Counted from the stretch's first letter, positions 18,776-28,436 are shown. The stretch is 64,000 bases of DNA from Methylomonas sp. MK1 (GCF_000365425.1 NZ_AQOV01000002.1:496001-560000), one strand, 5' to 3'. Numbers and translations: made by a program. The notes: generated by a model from the letters alone, not told the origin.

Positions 18776-19828
18776 ATGAAACAGCATTGGCAGCAGGTTT
18801 TGATTCGACCAGAAGCGACGTTGCGAGCGACTATCGAGGTGATTGATCGTGCCGCCTTGCAGATTGCTCTAGTCGTAGACGACCAAGAAAAATTGCTGGG
18901 TGTCGTCACGGATGGTGATATTCGTCGGGCCTTGATTCGCGGATTGTCTTTGGAGCATCCGGTTTTTGAGGTGATGAATAAGCGGCCGAAAGTTGCCCCT
19001 TTAAGTGACAGCAAGACCCAATTGATAGCCATTATGGAAGGCCATCATCTCTACCAATTGCCGGTTGTCGATGAACAAGGCCGGGTGGTGCGCCTGGAGT
19101 CGTTGCAAGCGCTGTACAAGCAGCCGGCATTCCCAAACCCGGTTTTTTTGATGGCGGGTGGATTCGGTACGCGTTTACGGCCCTATACGGACGAATGCCC
19201 CAAACCACTCTTAGAAATCGGTGGCAAGCCGATTTTGGAAACCATTATTGAGAATTTCGTTAAGTCGGGTTTTCGGCAGTTTTACATTGCCGTGCACTAT
19301 CGCGCGCAGCAGATCAAAGACTATTTTGGTGACGGGGGGCGCTGGGGCATCAAAATCGATTATATCGACGAGAGCGAGCCTATGGGTACGGCGGGTGCGA
19401 TTGGTTTAATGCCGGACAATTTGCCGGACGTACCCTTGATTGTGATGAACGGCGATATTCTGACTCAGATCGACTTTTCCAGGTTATTGGCCTATCACAA
19501 CGAGCAACAAGCTATCGCTACCTTATGCGTACGCCAATACGAATACCAAATTCCCTACGGCGTCGTGAGATTGGAGCAGCAAAGAGTCGTAGGGATAGAA
19601 GAAAAGCCCTTGCAAAGCTGCTTGGCCAACGCGGGAATTTATGTGCTGGATCACAGTTTGATCAACAGCATCGCAATGCAGCAAAAGCTGGATATGCCGA
19701 CCTTATTAAACCAACAAGTGGCTGCAGGCGAGATAGTCTCTATGTTCCCGGTCAATGACTATTGGTTGGATATAGGTCGCGAAGCCGATTTTCTAAGAGC
19801 ACAGGGCGAATTCGCCAAGTATTTCTGA
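18776..19828 (+). CDS. ptmE: CBS-domain nucleotidyltransferase, PtmE-like
   Basis: 350 residues. Residues ~1-115 form a pair of CBS domains (VVTDGDIRRALIRG is typical). The rest is a sugar-1-phosphate nucleotidyltransferase: FLMAGGFGTRLRPYTDECPK holds the nucleotide-binding loop, and EPMGTAGAIGL and YWLDIGREADF are conserved. This two-part layout matches PtmE of Campylobacter jejuni, which makes GDP-glucosamine for the legionaminic-acid route. PtmE is the marker for the GDP-linked version of the pathway. The partner enzymes PtmF and PtmA are not in the window. The gene closes the operon; the flagellin sigma-28 promoter lies 10 bases after its stop. Confidence 0.78.
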   Translation: MKQHWQQVLIRPEATLRATIEVIDRAALQIALVVDDQEKLLGVVTDGDIRRALIRGLSLEHPVFEVMNKRPKVAPLSDSKTQLIAIMEGHHLYQLPVVDEQGRVVRLESLQALYKQPAFPNPVFLMAGGFGTRLRPYTDECPKPLLEIGGKPILETIIENFVKSGFRQFYIAVHYRAQQIKDYFGDGGRWGIKIDYIDESEPMGTAGAIGLMPDNLPDVPLIVMNGDILTQIDFSRLLAYHNEQQAIATLCVRQYEYQIPYGVVRLEQQRVVGIEEKPLQSCLANAGIYVLDHSLINSIAMQQKLDMPTLLNQQVAAGEIVSMFPVNDYWLDIGREADFLRAQGEFAKYF

Positions 19829-19838
19829 ATTAGAGGGT

Positions 19839-19865
19839 TAAAGTTCTCCAAACCCGGGCCGATAC
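19839..19865 (+). promoter_or_regulatory. Sigma-28 (FliA) promoter of the first flagellin gene
   Basis: TAAAGTTC at 19839-19846, an 11-base spacer, then GCCGATAC at 19858-19865. This is a near-exact match to the flagellar sigma-28 consensus (TAAAGTTT, 11 bases, GCCGATAA). It lies 90 bases before the flagellin ATG, giving a leader of roughly 80 bases. Confidence 0.9.
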
Positions 19866-19955
19866 ATCATTCGAGTTTGAAACAAATCTTTTTAATTCAA
19901 CACAACACAAAATCTTCGAAGCGCTGAACGTTCTCGAAATTTGGAGGGTAACATC

Positions 19956-20807
19956 ATGGCAATGGTAATCAACACAAACGTCAATTCGTTGAACAGTCAA
20001 CGTTTTTTGAATAAAACCAATGATTCGCTAGCAACCTCAATGGAGCGTTTGTCTTCTGGTTTGCGGATTAACTCAGCAAAAGACGACGCGGCGGGTTTAG
20101 CCATCAGCGATAAAATGACATCGCAAATTCGCGGTATGACCGTAGCAGTGAGAAACGCCAACGACGGTATTTCGATGGCGCAAACAGCGGAATCCGGTAT
20201 GGGTGCTATTACCGATACGTTGCAACGTATGCGTGACCTTGCGGTTCAAGCGGCCAACAGGGCGGCGGTAAGTGGTTCCGACAGGGACAAACTGCAAACC
20301 GAATTTAAACAGCTGGGTCTTGAGATCAAAAGGATTATTCAGAACACCGAATTTAACGGTAAAAAAATCTTGAACGGCTCATTGGCGGGTGCTAACTTCC
20401 AAGTAGGTGCCAATACCACGACAGACAACCAAGTTTCTGTTACTGTTTCGAACTTGGAAAAAGTTAACAGTCTTAGTGCCTTGTTTGGCGCTGCGGGATA
20501 TTCGATCGGTTCGGGTGCGGCTTCCGCCAAAGTTAGATCGGCAATTTCAGCTATTGATAGTGCGATCAAAAAGATCGATACTTTCCGTTCAACATTGGGT
20601 GCTATTCAAAACAGGTTTACTACTACTGTAGCCAACCTGCAGTCTTCGATAGAAAACCAAAGCGCCGCGAGATCCCGTATCCTGGATGCCGATTTTGCTA
20701 CAGAAACATCCAATTTGAGCAAAACGCAAATATTGCAACAGGCCGGTACAGCGATGCTGGCGCAGGCTAATCAGTCCGGTCAATCCGTGTTGAGTTTGCT
20801 AAGGTAG
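19956..20807 (+). CDS. fliC: Flagellin
   Basis: 283 residues from the ATG at 19956, which has GGAGGG 8 bases upstream; an in-frame TTG at 19941 is not the start because flagellins begin [12 protein letters not shown]. The N-terminal D0/D1 helices ([32 protein letters not shown]) and the C-terminal D1/D0 helices ([29 protein letters not shown]) are both complete. The variable centre is very short, so the filament surface is small. Serines and threonines in this centre are where Maf-type transferases attach nonulosonic acids. Transcription should be from the sigma-28 promoter. A close paralogue lies at 24013. Confidence 0.95.
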   Translation: MAMVINTNVNSLNSQRFLNKTNDSLATSMERLSSGLRINSAKDDAAGLAISDKMTSQIRGMTVAVRNANDGISMAQTAESGMGAITDTLQRMRDLAVQAANRAAVSGSDRDKLQTEFKQLGLEIKRIIQNTEFNGKKILNGSLAGANFQVGANTTTDNQVSVTVSNLEKVNSLSALFGAAGYSIGSGAASAKVRSAISAIDSAIKKIDTFRSTLGAIQNRFTTTVANLQSSIENQSAARSRILDADFATETSNLSKTQILQQAGTAMLAQANQSGQSVLSLLR

Positions 20808-20815
20808 TTTTGATA

Positions 20816-20840
20816 GGGGGGTTGCGGACCGTAACCTCCC
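20816..20840 (+). terminator. Hairpin after the first flagellin gene
   Basis: GGGGGGTT (20816-20823) can pair with AACCTCCC (20833-20840), with one G-T pair and further pairs inside the loop. It stands 9 bases after the flagellin stop. There is no long T run, so it may be a partial terminator or an RNA-stabilising hairpin that lowers expression of flaG and fliD relative to flagellin. Confidence 0.5.
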
Positions 20841-20870
20841 GTTTAATACGAAAAGCATAAGGTGAATGTC

Positions 20871-21308
20871 ATGAACAGTGAGATTTCAAATGTGTTAAAG
20901 CTATCTCCCGTGACTGTTGCTAAAGCTGATAAGCAAACGGATGAAAAATCATTTGCGGGAGCCAGGGTCGATGCTGACAAGCGTAACCCTGGTGTTTCCG
21001 CGTTGCAAAATGACTCGACTGTATCCTCTTCAGTTTCGAACCAAGATCAGGACAAACAGAATGAAGTTAAGCCTTCTTTCGATTCGGTAAAAAAAGCGGC
21101 GGATAAAGGAAATTCGTTGCTTCAATCGGTTAACCGTAATCTCCAATTCAAAGTAGATGATTCAACCAAGGAATTAGTGGTGAAAGTCGTTGATAGTGAA
21201 ACTGGTGATGTCGTGCGGCAAATTCCGTCCGAAGAAATGCTGGCGTTTATCAGAAGAATGCAGGAGTTGGATGGCCAGCAAGGCTCTATGATTCAGGATC
21301 GTGCTTAG
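20871..21308 (+). CDS. flaG: FlaG family flagellar protein
   Basis: 145 residues from the ATG at 20871, with AAGGTG about 7 bases before it (a GTG at 20862 is in frame but lies inside this ribosome binding site). The first ~75 residues are polar and probably disordered. The C-terminal ~60 residues carry the FlaG domain: LQFKVDDSTKELVVKVVD and then VVRQIPSEEML. FlaG is a small protein encoded between flagellin and fliD in many bacteria and affects filament length. The position here, 63 bases after flagellin and 26 before fliD, is the standard one. Confidence 0.88.
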   Translation: MNSEISNVLKLSPVTVAKADKQTDEKSFAGARVDADKRNPGVSALQNDSTVSSSVSNQDQDKQNEVKPSFDSVKKAADKGNSLLQSVNRNLQFKVDDSTKELVVKVVDSETGDVVRQIPSEEMLAFIRRMQELDGQQGSMIQDRA

Positions 21309-21334
21309 CAAGTTAGTCGGGTGAGGAGAGTGTC

Positions 21335-22732
21335 ATGAGCATCGTGTCGTCAACGGGTATTGGTAGCGGTATCGATATTGGCACACTGGTTAGTCAATTA
21401 GTGACCGCTGAAGGTCAGCCGGCACTAAATGCGATTCAGCGGCAAGAAGACGCGGCAAATACCAGATTAAGCGGAATCGGCAGCTTGAAAAGTGCGTTGT
21501 CGGATTTTCAGACTGCGGTCAATAAACTGAAAGATGGAAATCTATTCAAAACGCATAAAGCCGCATCTGCCGACGAGTCAATCTTAAAGGTTGCCGCGGG
21601 CGCGGGGTCCGTGGCGGGTTCTTATGCCTTGGAAGTTACGCAGTTGGCAAAGGCGCAAAAATCCATTTCGGCCGAGTTTGCCAGCTCAGCTGCCACTGTA
21701 GGCACAGGATCTTTGACTATTGCTACTACGGCAGGAGCCTCGTTCAACGTGACGATTGGTTCCGGTAGTAATTCGTTAACAGGTATAAGGGATGCTATCA
21801 ACAACGCTTCCGGTAATACCGCCGTTACCGCAAGTATCGTTAATGTCGATAACGCTACCGGCACCGGTACAATTTCCAAGCTGGTCCTCACAGCCAAAAA
21901 TTCCGGACTTGCAAACGCATTTACCGTGACGGGTACTGATGATGATGGAAACAACACCGATACCTCTGGATTATCCCAAATTTTTTCGTCTAATTTGAGT
22001 GCTCAGGCGACTGCTACCGACGCTATTATCAAAGTCGATGGTCAGACCGCAACGCGCAGCACCAATTCGATAACAGACGTAGTACAGGGGCTGACTTTAG
22101 ACTTGAAATCCGCTCAAGTGGGTACCAAGGTGAACGTTGATGTCAGTTTGGACAATGAAGCCATCAACAAAACTCTGACAAGTTTCGTGACCGCATACAA
22201 CAAACTGCACACTACCGCCAAAGATTTGGGTAAATACGGTGGCGGCACCGGCGGTAGTAGTTCCGGAAATGGCGCGTTAATCGGCGACGCTACGTTGCGT
22301 TATGTGACTTCCCAAGTCAGACAGGATTCGGCAAATCCAGTTTCGTCAGCGACCGGCAATTACAATTCATTAGCCATGATAGGCGTGAAAATAGATAAAG
22401 ATGGTGTGATGTCATTGGATAGCACGCAGCTTAACACTGCACTGAGTGCCAGCTTGCAGTCGGTTAGCGATGTGTTTTCGTCGTCTGACGGTGTGGCGAC
22501 TCGGCTTTACTCAAAATTAGATAATTTGTTGCAATCGGGTGGACCATTGGATAGTCAGCAAACATCGCTGAAAAAACAATTGTCTACCTTGGAAGATCGC
22601 AGAGCCGACGTGCAAGTTAGATTAGATAATTTGCAAAAGACTTTGCAAAAGCAATTCACAGCCATGGACGTCAATGTAGGTAAATTTAAATCAACCGGTT
22701 CTTTTCTAAGTAACTGGATCAGCAAATTGTAA
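21335..22732 (+). CDS. fliD: Flagellar hook-associated protein 2 (filament cap)
   Basis: 465 residues, with GAGGAGAG before the ATG. The N-terminus has the FliD pattern GIGSGIDIGTLVSQLVTAEG, followed by long amphipathic helices. The C-terminus ends in a coiled-coil stretch (KKQLSTLEDRRADVQVRL) and FLSNWISKL. FliD forms the cap on the growing filament and folds incoming flagellin. The middle part is rich in Ser, Thr, Asn and Gly, as is usual for exposed cap domains. Flanked by flaG and fliS, so part of the late flagellar operon. Confidence 0.93.
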   Translation: MSIVSSTGIGSGIDIGTLVSQLVTAEGQPALNAIQRQEDAANTRLSGIGSLKSALSDFQTAVNKLKDGNLFKTHKAASADESILKVAAGAGSVAGSYALEVTQLAKAQKSISAEFASSAATVGTGSLTIATTAGASFNVTIGSGSNSLTGIRDAINNASGNTAVTASIVNVDNATGTGTISKLVLTAKNSGLANAFTVTGTDDDGNNTDTSGLSQIFSSNLSAQATATDAIIKVDGQTATRSTNSITDVVQGLTLDLKSAQVGTKVNVDVSLDNEAINKTLTSFVTAYNKLHTTAKDLGKYGGGTGGSSSGNGALIGDATLRYVTSQVRQDSANPVSSATGNYNSLAMIGVKIDKDGVMSLDSTQLNTALSASLQSVSDVFSSSDGVATRLYSKLDNLLQSGGPLDSQQTSLKKQLSTLEDRRADVQVRLDNLQKTLQKQFTAMDVNVGKFKSTGSFLSNWISKL

Positions 22733-22747
22733 TAAAGAGGTTTTCCC

Positions 22748-23134
22748 ATGTACGTTGATGCTCATAGAAAAGGTGCTAGACAATATGCTGAGGTTCATAC
22801 CTCCAGCAATTTTGGCGAGGAATCTCCCCATCGATTGATACAAATGTTAATGGAAGGATTTTTGGCGCGAATCAATTCTGCTAAAGGTGCAATTACTCAT
22901 GGCGATATGGAAGCGAAAAGTATCTATATATCCAAGGCAATTGGCATAGTAGGTGGGCTGAACGAGGTGCTGGACTTAGAGCAGGGTGGCGAAATTGCTG
23001 TCAATCTTCGCCAATTGTACGATTACATCAACTTTCGGCTGTTACAAGCAAGCAGTGAAAACAGCGAAGACATCCTAAATGAGGTGACCGGGTTGATGAA
23101 AGACGTTAAAGAGGCCTGGGATGCGATTGCCTAA
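22748..23134 (+). CDS. fliS: Flagellin export chaperone FliS
   Basis: 128 residues. The pattern matches FliS: a helical protein with PHRLIQMLMEGFLARINSAKG near the N-terminus, KAIGIVGGLNEVLDLEQGG in the middle and LYDYINFRLLQAS. FliS binds the C-terminal D0 helix of flagellin in the cytoplasm and stops it polymerising before export. Its stop overlaps the next start (TAATG), so translation of the FliT-like partner is coupled. Confidence 0.93.
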   Translation: MYVDAHRKGARQYAEVHTSSNFGEESPHRLIQMLMEGFLARINSAKGAITHGDMEAKSIYISKAIGIVGGLNEVLDLEQGGEIAVNLRQLYDYINFRLLQASSENSEDILNEVTGLMKDVKEAWDAIA

Positions 23135-23466
23135 TGTCTGTTGATTTCCCTGATCCTAATTTCTTGGAGTGGCAACAGCAGTTACAAGGTTTTGCCGACA
23201 ATATCCAAGAGTGCATACTAAAGTCGGAATGGGAGAGTCTGGCTGATATTTTGGATAAAAGGCAAGTTTGTTTAGAACAGTTTTTTGCGGGCGTAGCGTC
23301 CTTACCCGAGCATAAAAAACTACTTATCAAGCAATTAGCTCAGTCCATGCTTGAGCAGGATGCTGTTTTTATTTCTTATATCGAAGAGCAAAAGTCGCTC
23401 TCTGCTGCTCAGCAATCGGTCTTGGATCGCGGCCGCAAGGCAATGCAGGCTTATAGCAGTTACTAA
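23134..23466 (+). CDS. fliT: FliT-like flagellar chaperone
   Basis: 110 residues, predicted to be all helix, acidic, and without recognisable catalytic motifs. Identification rests mainly on position directly after fliS with overlapping codons and on size and composition (ESLADILDKRQVCLEQFF resembles the FliT pattern). FliT is the export chaperone of the FliD cap and, in enteric bacteria, a regulator of FlhDC. Sequence conservation in this family is weak, so a generic fliS-linked helper cannot be excluded. Confidence 0.65.
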   Translation: MSVDFPDPNFLEWQQQLQGFADNIQECILKSEWESLADILDKRQVCLEQFFAGVASLPEHKKLLIKQLAQSMLEQDAVFISYIEEQKSLSAAQQSVLDRGRKAMQAYSSY

Positions 23467-24012
23467 GTCATCTGATTCATACCTATCCTCGTTTTTTCCA
23501 GATCATCCCGTTACAACACGCTGTTCAGCGTATCGATATACCCCTTGATTTCTTGATTGTGGTCTTGGCGGCAATGAAATGCCGCTCCCCTTTGCCTTAT
23601 TCTACAATCATCAATTGCTTGTCTGATTTCAGCTTACAGCTTTCCTCGACGTTTTTGTAACCCTTTCGTATATTGAATTAACGATTCTCAAAATATGTGA
23701 AGGGTATGCATATTGTTGATTTAATTTGATATTTTGTATTTTTATTGGGTGTGCTTGGCATGTGGGTTTTCTAGACAATAGATTTCGGAGGGGCGAGTCA
23801 AAAAAATGTCGTTCTAATTGTCTTAAGGCTGGTTAATTGGCGAAAAGGCCTTTGATCTGGTGTCTTTCAGCCGTGTTTGATGATATTAATAGCGTTTTAT
23901 TTTTTTAATTATTGAATTTAAAAGGGATTTTTATATGTTGGCATAAAAAGTGATTGATGTTTGGTGGCGGCAATAATGCCTATTCCACTTAGTATCAACC
24001 GGGAGAACGATC
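23467..24012. other. Long AT-rich intergenic region before the second flagellin
   Basis: 546 bases without a gene. The last third is notably AT-rich. No sigma-28 promoter like that of the first flagellin is seen. A TTGGCATG at 23755 resembles a sigma-54 -24 element but has no matching -12 GC. GGGAGAACG just before the ATG is the ribosome binding site. The gap separates the fliS/fliT genes from a flagellin that must have its own control. Confidence 0.5.
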
Positions 24013-24867
24013 ATGCCATCATCAATGGTCATCAATACAAATATCGCGTCATTGAATAGTCAGAAGTTTCTGACGCGGACTAACGATAGTCTGCAAATGT
24101 CTATGGAGCGCTTATCATCAGGTCTTAGAGTCAATAGTGCTAAAGACGATGCCGCCGGTTTGGCGATTGCCGACCGGATGACATCGCAAATTCGCGGTAT
24201 GACTGTTGCCATGCGCAATGCCAACGATGGTATCTCCATGGCCCAAACTGCGGAAGCTGGGATGGGTACAATCACTGAGACTTTGCAGCGGATGCGGGAC
24301 TTGGCGGTCCAGGCGGCCAATAGAGCGGCTGTCAGTGGCGAAGACAGGCAAAAGCTTCATACCGAATTTAAGCAATTGGGTGCAGAAGTTAAAAGGATTA
24401 TTCAAAATACCGAATTCAACGGCAAAAAAATTCTAAACGGTTCTTTAAAGAATGCGAACTTTCAGATTGGAGCTAACACGGCGGCAGACAATCAGATATC
24501 TGTTACGGTATCCGATTTGATAGCTGTGACAAGTTTAAGCGCGCTTTTTGGTAACAAGCATTCAATTGGATCAGCTGCTACCTCTGGAAATGTGCGCTCA
24601 GCAATCAATGCTATTGATACCGCAATCAGAAGAATCGATACATTTCGTTCGAATTTAGGTGCAATTCAGAATCGGTTTTCCACCACTATATCGAATCTAC
24701 AGTCTTCCATTGAAAATCAAAGTTCAGCTCGTTCGCGGATTATGGATGCCGATTTCGCTGCCGAAACAGCAAATTTAAGCCGCAGCCAGATTCTGCAACA
24801 GGCGGGTACGGCGATGTTGGCTCAGGCGAATCAAGTAACCCAAGGCGTATTGCAATTATTGAAATAG
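24013..24867 (+). CDS. Second flagellin
   Basis: 284 residues and a clear paralogue of the protein at 19956: the N- and C-terminal helices are nearly the same ([48 protein letters not shown]). The short central region differs at many positions (LKNANFQIGANTAADN). Two flagellins suggest a filament built in segments or under different conditions. Unlike the first copy it lacks a recognisable sigma-28 promoter and has a 546-base upstream gap. The downstream gene is the Maf-type glycosyltransferase, so this copy is as likely a glycosylation target as the first. Confidence 0.94.
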   Translation: MPSSMVINTNIASLNSQKFLTRTNDSLQMSMERLSSGLRVNSAKDDAAGLAIADRMTSQIRGMTVAMRNANDGISMAQTAEAGMGTITETLQRMRDLAVQAANRAAVSGEDRQKLHTEFKQLGAEVKRIIQNTEFNGKKILNGSLKNANFQIGANTAADNQISVTVSDLIAVTSLSALFGNKHSIGSAATSGNVRSAINAIDTAIRRIDTFRSNLGAIQNRFSTTISNLQSSIENQSSARSRIMDADFAAETANLSRSQILQQAGTAMLAQANQVTQGVLQLLK

Positions 24868-24973
24868 AAGTAACCGCAATATTTAGCCTGAATAGTCGGT
24901 GCATTTGAATATAGGAATGCTAAGCTGATACGTAGCTAGTGAGATTCCGTAAACTTTAATCAAGAAGTAGCAA

Positions 24974-27469
24974 ATGGTTGATGAACTTGATCAGGTGAGA
25001 CAATATGACTTAGGGCCAATATGCGTAAATAACTTTGGCGAAAAATATTTTTTCAACCTAAATAGAAATAGCTTCGATAAAGTTAGTGCCGAAGCGCTGT
25101 TTGACGCGAAGTACGGTAAGGATCTGTTTGCTGAAGATGCGCTTAATGTGATTATCGGCACGGATTCCGGGTTGCTGCCAAAATACTTGCAAAGCAAGTT
25201 TTTACCAAAAGGTACGCGCTACATCTTCATTGAACCGGAAGGCGTGTTGCAGGGGTTAAAATACAACCAATTGCTTGATGGATTGGATGAGAAGATTCTG
25301 TGTATCGGTTTGGAACAATGGCCGGAGGCTATTAAAAATTTCAAAATAAACGATTATCTATATATCAACGCAGTACGATCCTACAACGCAATTTGTGCGC
25401 AAGACGATTATATAGAGGAGTATGCAGAGTTAAGTTGGTATATCACGGAAGTGCTATCGCAACTGCATTGGCAAATTAGTGTTGAGTTGGGTAGCGAGGC
25501 GTTTATCGCCAGACAGATTATTAATTTAGCCGATAATGGAAGGCCGGCAAAATTGCTCGAAAAGGCCTTTGTCGACAAGACGGTGTTACTTTTGGCAGGA
25601 GGCCCCTCGCTTGACGAGGTTTTGCCCTGGCTCAGGTTGCATCGCAACGAGGTTGTGGTTTTTGCTGTTTCCAGAATTTCTCGCCAGTTATTACAGGCCA
25701 ATATCGAGCCGGATTTTGTGTTTTCGGTGGATCCGACTGAGCTGAGCTTTGATATCAGCAAGGAAATGCTCGAGTTCAGCAGCAAGCCGATTTTTGTGTA
25801 TTCATACCACACTGTCCCCACTTTAGTTAACCAATGGCATGGTCTTGGGTTCTATCTTGGTCCGCGACTGCCTTGGCCGTCGCCACTGAACGTAGCGAAT
25901 ATTGGCAGTGCGGGGCCTACCGTGACCAATACTGCGTTGAGCGTGGCGTATCATTTTGGCTTCAAAAGAATGGTGCTCGCCGGCGTAGACTTATGCTTCA
26001 CCAAGGAAGGCTTTACTCACGCCACCGGTAGCGACGAGCAAATGGCCGGGCCACGCTTTAATTTGACATCCTTGCAAGTAGAGACAAACGCCGGATTCAT
26101 GGCGCCTACTAGTTGCGACTTCGCTCAAGCCATTCTCTCACTGAGTTTCCAGGCGAAACAGTTGTCTGGCATGGGATGTCGGATTTTCAATATTTCCGGC
26201 GGTTCTGCCAAAGTCGACAATATTGAGTATTTACCCATATCCGAAATCGAATTTGGGGATGGTTCCATTAATGTGGCTAAAATTGTAGCCGAGCGGATTA
26301 GCGAATCCGCTGAACATAATAATTATCATAAACAAATTCTTGATGAGTTGGGACGTGCCCAATTTCAGATCAAAGGAATTGCCCGTCTGGCGGAGAATGC
26401 CCGCCGTGTCAATGACGAGATGTATAGTGCCGATGGAGTCATTGAAAACTATAAGGATAAAAAAAGACTCGATCAGATCGAAAAGAAGTTTAAACGCGAA
26501 CATAGGCATTACAGCAAGTTGGTAAAGAGCTTTGGTATCAGAAGTTTTATCAAGTTGACTAAAGCATTCAACGATGAAGCATGGAGTGCGGAAGAGGCGA
26601 AGCAACTTGGCAACGTTTTCTACGATGCCTATCGGGAAGGCGCTACAAAATTGATGTGCTTGTTGGATGGCGCTGTCGAAAGAGTTCAAGCCAGACAGCA
26701 GGAATATGCGGATGCCCCGAATTTTGGTTTGGTAATCGAGCAATATCGAAAGGACAGAAGTTTTGGGCGTGTAAGATTGTGGAAGGCTATTGCCGCAGAG
26801 CTACCGGCAGATGTTCAGGTTCAATTTGCCGATTTTGAAAAACGCTTCGTAGAGATTGTTCATGACAAAAATACTCGGCATTTTGCCAAGGCCAAAAGTC
26901 AGGGAAATCTTTCCAGTCTGAAGCAAAGGGCTGGCTTGTTATTCAAGCATAAAAAAATCGAAGAATTGAGTGATTTGCTGACCAGTTTGGACAAACACCA
27001 GGATCAACAGGCGGTCGAGCCTTATCGGCAGCTGATTACCGGTTACTCGGCTGAGTTGCAGCAAAAACCCACACTGGCTCTGGATGCATATCGACAAATT
27101 GTTGACGGTGGTGGTGTGTTGGTCGAGCAGGCACTGATAAGAATTGCGGATATTGGTATCGATAGCGATGACGCTCATACCGCCAATTTAGCGTTACAGT
27201 GTTTGTCGCAATTGAATCCTTTCTACTTGCCCTTGTATGCGGAAATGCAAAGGTTGCATGGCGATGTGATGGTCGCGATAGACGCCTACAATAATTACAT
27301 CGGTCAATTCCCTAACGATACATTGGCGCAAATAAAGTTGGCTAACTTGTATACGGAGCAAGGGATCTATGATGCGGCTATCATGATGCTGGATTATATT
27401 TTGGCTCAAAAACCTGATCTTGAAGTTGCTGTCACCATGAAGGCTGCGTTGGTTTCCGCCGGATTTTAG
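24974..27469 (+). CDS. maf: Maf-type flagellin nonulosonate glycosyltransferase (DUF115/MptE-like)
   Basis: 831 residues. The central domain, roughly 195-400, is the DUF115/MptE-like fold of motility-associated factors: TVLLLAGGPSLDEVLPWL (nucleotide-binding loop), DFVFSVDPTE, ANIGSAGPTVTNTALSVAY and MVLAGVDLCFT. Homologues in Campylobacter, Aeromonas and Geobacillus move CMP-activated pseudaminic or legionaminic acid onto Ser/Thr of flagellin. The last ~150 residues (LALDAYRQIVDGGG, AIDAYNNYIGQFPND) look like tetratricopeptide repeats and could bind flagellin. It lies right after the second flagellin and 11 kb from the operon that makes the donor, so the role in flagellin glycosylation is a strong inference. 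Confidence 0.85.
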   Translation: MVDELDQVRQYDLGPICVNNFGEKYFFNLNRNSFDKVSAEALFDAKYGKDLFAEDALNVIIGTDSGLLPKYLQSKFLPKGTRYIFIEPEGVLQGLKYNQLLDGLDEKILCIGLEQWPEAIKNFKINDYLYINAVRSYNAICAQDDYIEEYAELSWYITEVLSQLHWQISVELGSEAFIARQIINLADNGRPAKLLEKAFVDKTVLLLAGGPSLDEVLPWLRLHRNEVVVFAVSRISRQLLQANIEPDFVFSVDPTELSFDISKEMLEFSSKPIFVYSYHTVPTLVNQWHGLGFYLGPRLPWPSPLNVANIGSAGPTVTNTALSVAYHFGFKRMVLAGVDLCFTKEGFTHATGSDEQMAGPRFNLTSLQVETNAGFMAPTSCDFAQAILSLSFQAKQLSGMGCRIFNISGGSAKVDNIEYLPISEIEFGDGSINVAKIVAERISESAEHNNYHKQILDELGRAQFQIKGIARLAENARRVNDEMYSADGVIENYKDKKRLDQIEKKFKREHRHYSKLVKSFGIRSFIKLTKAFNDEAWSAEEAKQLGNVFYDAYREGATKLMCLLDGAVERVQARQQEYADAPNFGLVIEQYRKDRSFGRVRLWKAIAAELPADVQVQFADFEKRFVEIVHDKNTRHFAKAKSQGNLSSLKQRAGLLFKHKKIEELSDLLTSLDKHQDQQAVEPYRQLITGYSAELQQKPTLALDAYRQIVDGGGVLVEQALIRIADIGIDSDDAHTANLALQCLSQLNPFYLPLYAEMQRLHGDVMVAIDAYNNYIGQFPNDTLAQIKLANLYTEQGIYDAAIMMLDYILAQKPDLEVAVTMKAALVSAGF

Positions 27470-27512
27470 CCGCGGATATGGTGCCTCGTAGTCTCGGGCT
27501 ATTTTTAAAGGG

Positions 27513-28310
27513 TCAAACTTTTTTCAATATCAATTCCAAAACCAATTTACTGCCGAAATAGGCCAGTAATAATGAAGTAAAGCCTATAAGGGTCCACTGA
27601 ATTGCGCTTTGTCCACGCCAGCCGTAGCGAATCCTGCCGAACAGTAGTGCGGAAAAAATTATCCAGGCCAGGATTGATAGTACGGTTTTATGCACCAAAT
27701 GCTGTGCAAATAAATCCTCGACGAAAAAGAAGCCGGTGACCAATGATGCGGTCAAAAACAGTAATCCCGTCGCAATCATTTGAAACAGCAGCGATTCCAT
27801 GGCCTGTAAAGGCGGTAAAGCCAACATGAAGCGTTTGGGGTGGTGATGGCGTAATTGTTGATCCTGAACGGCCAATAAAATGGCCTGTAAAGCAGCGATA
27901 TTTAACAGGCTAAACGCTAATATCGATGTCAGGATATGGGTGCTCATTTGCCAATTATGATTAATCAGCAAGTGTGGTGTTGCCGGATAGCTCATATCTA
28001 AAGCCAGCATCGCTCCCGCCACTGGGAAAATCAATACGCCAAGTTTTGCTACCGGTTTGTCCAGCGAGGCAATTAACAGTAGAAGGCAAATAACCAAACC
28101 TGCCAGCGATGCCGTGCTGAAAAAGCTGAAGTTGAATCCTTCATGATTTTGCACGTTCATCACGGTATAGACACTATGCAGCCCTGCGCCAAGCCAAGCT
28201 AGTTGCATGGATAACTGGTGCTGTCTGGCTCCAAAGATTTCTCTAACGATGAATGTCGCGGCAATCGCATAGCTTAATATCGAAAATAGGCCGACGGGTG
28301 TGGTGTACAT
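27513..28310 (-). CDS. ypjD: YpjD/CcsA-like cytochrome c assembly family membrane protein
   Basis: 265 residues with about eight hydrophobic segments, so an inner-membrane protein. The pattern, including the HNWQMSTHILTSILAFSLLN region and conserved histidines, fits the CcsA/ResC-like family named YpjD, also annotated CorE in some bacteria. It is divergent from ffh, the usual arrangement in gammaproteobacteria, which supports the identification. Its exact role is debated (haem handling or divalent-cation efflux); the membrane location is clear but the function is not. Confidence 0.8.
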   Translation of the reverse strand: MYTTPVGLFSILSYAIAATFIVREIFGARQHQLSMQLAWLGAGLHSVYTVMNVQNHEGFNFSFFSTASLAGLVICLLLLIASLDKPVAKLGVLIFPVAGAMLALDMSYPATPHLLINHNWQMSTHILTSILAFSLLNIAALQAILLAVQDQQLRHHHPKRFMLALPPLQAMESLLFQMIATGLLFLTASLVTGFFFVEDLFAQHLVHKTVLSILAWIIFSALLFGRIRYGWRGQSAIQWTLIGFTSLLLAYFGSKLVLELILKKV

Positions 28311-28436
28311 GGCGATGGCAGGGGAATAATCAAAAGGTGTTGCGATAGGGTTATGTTAAACTAAGCAGACCAATTGTTGTAATCCGTTTGTGTTGGCAGA
28401 CATCCGCCGGAACCCTATAAAAATAAAGACGCAGCT

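Noticed and set aside
23755..23777. Possible sigma-54 promoter (TTGGCATG) before the second flagellin
   Set aside because: The -24 part is good, but the position of the -12 element lacks the required GC.
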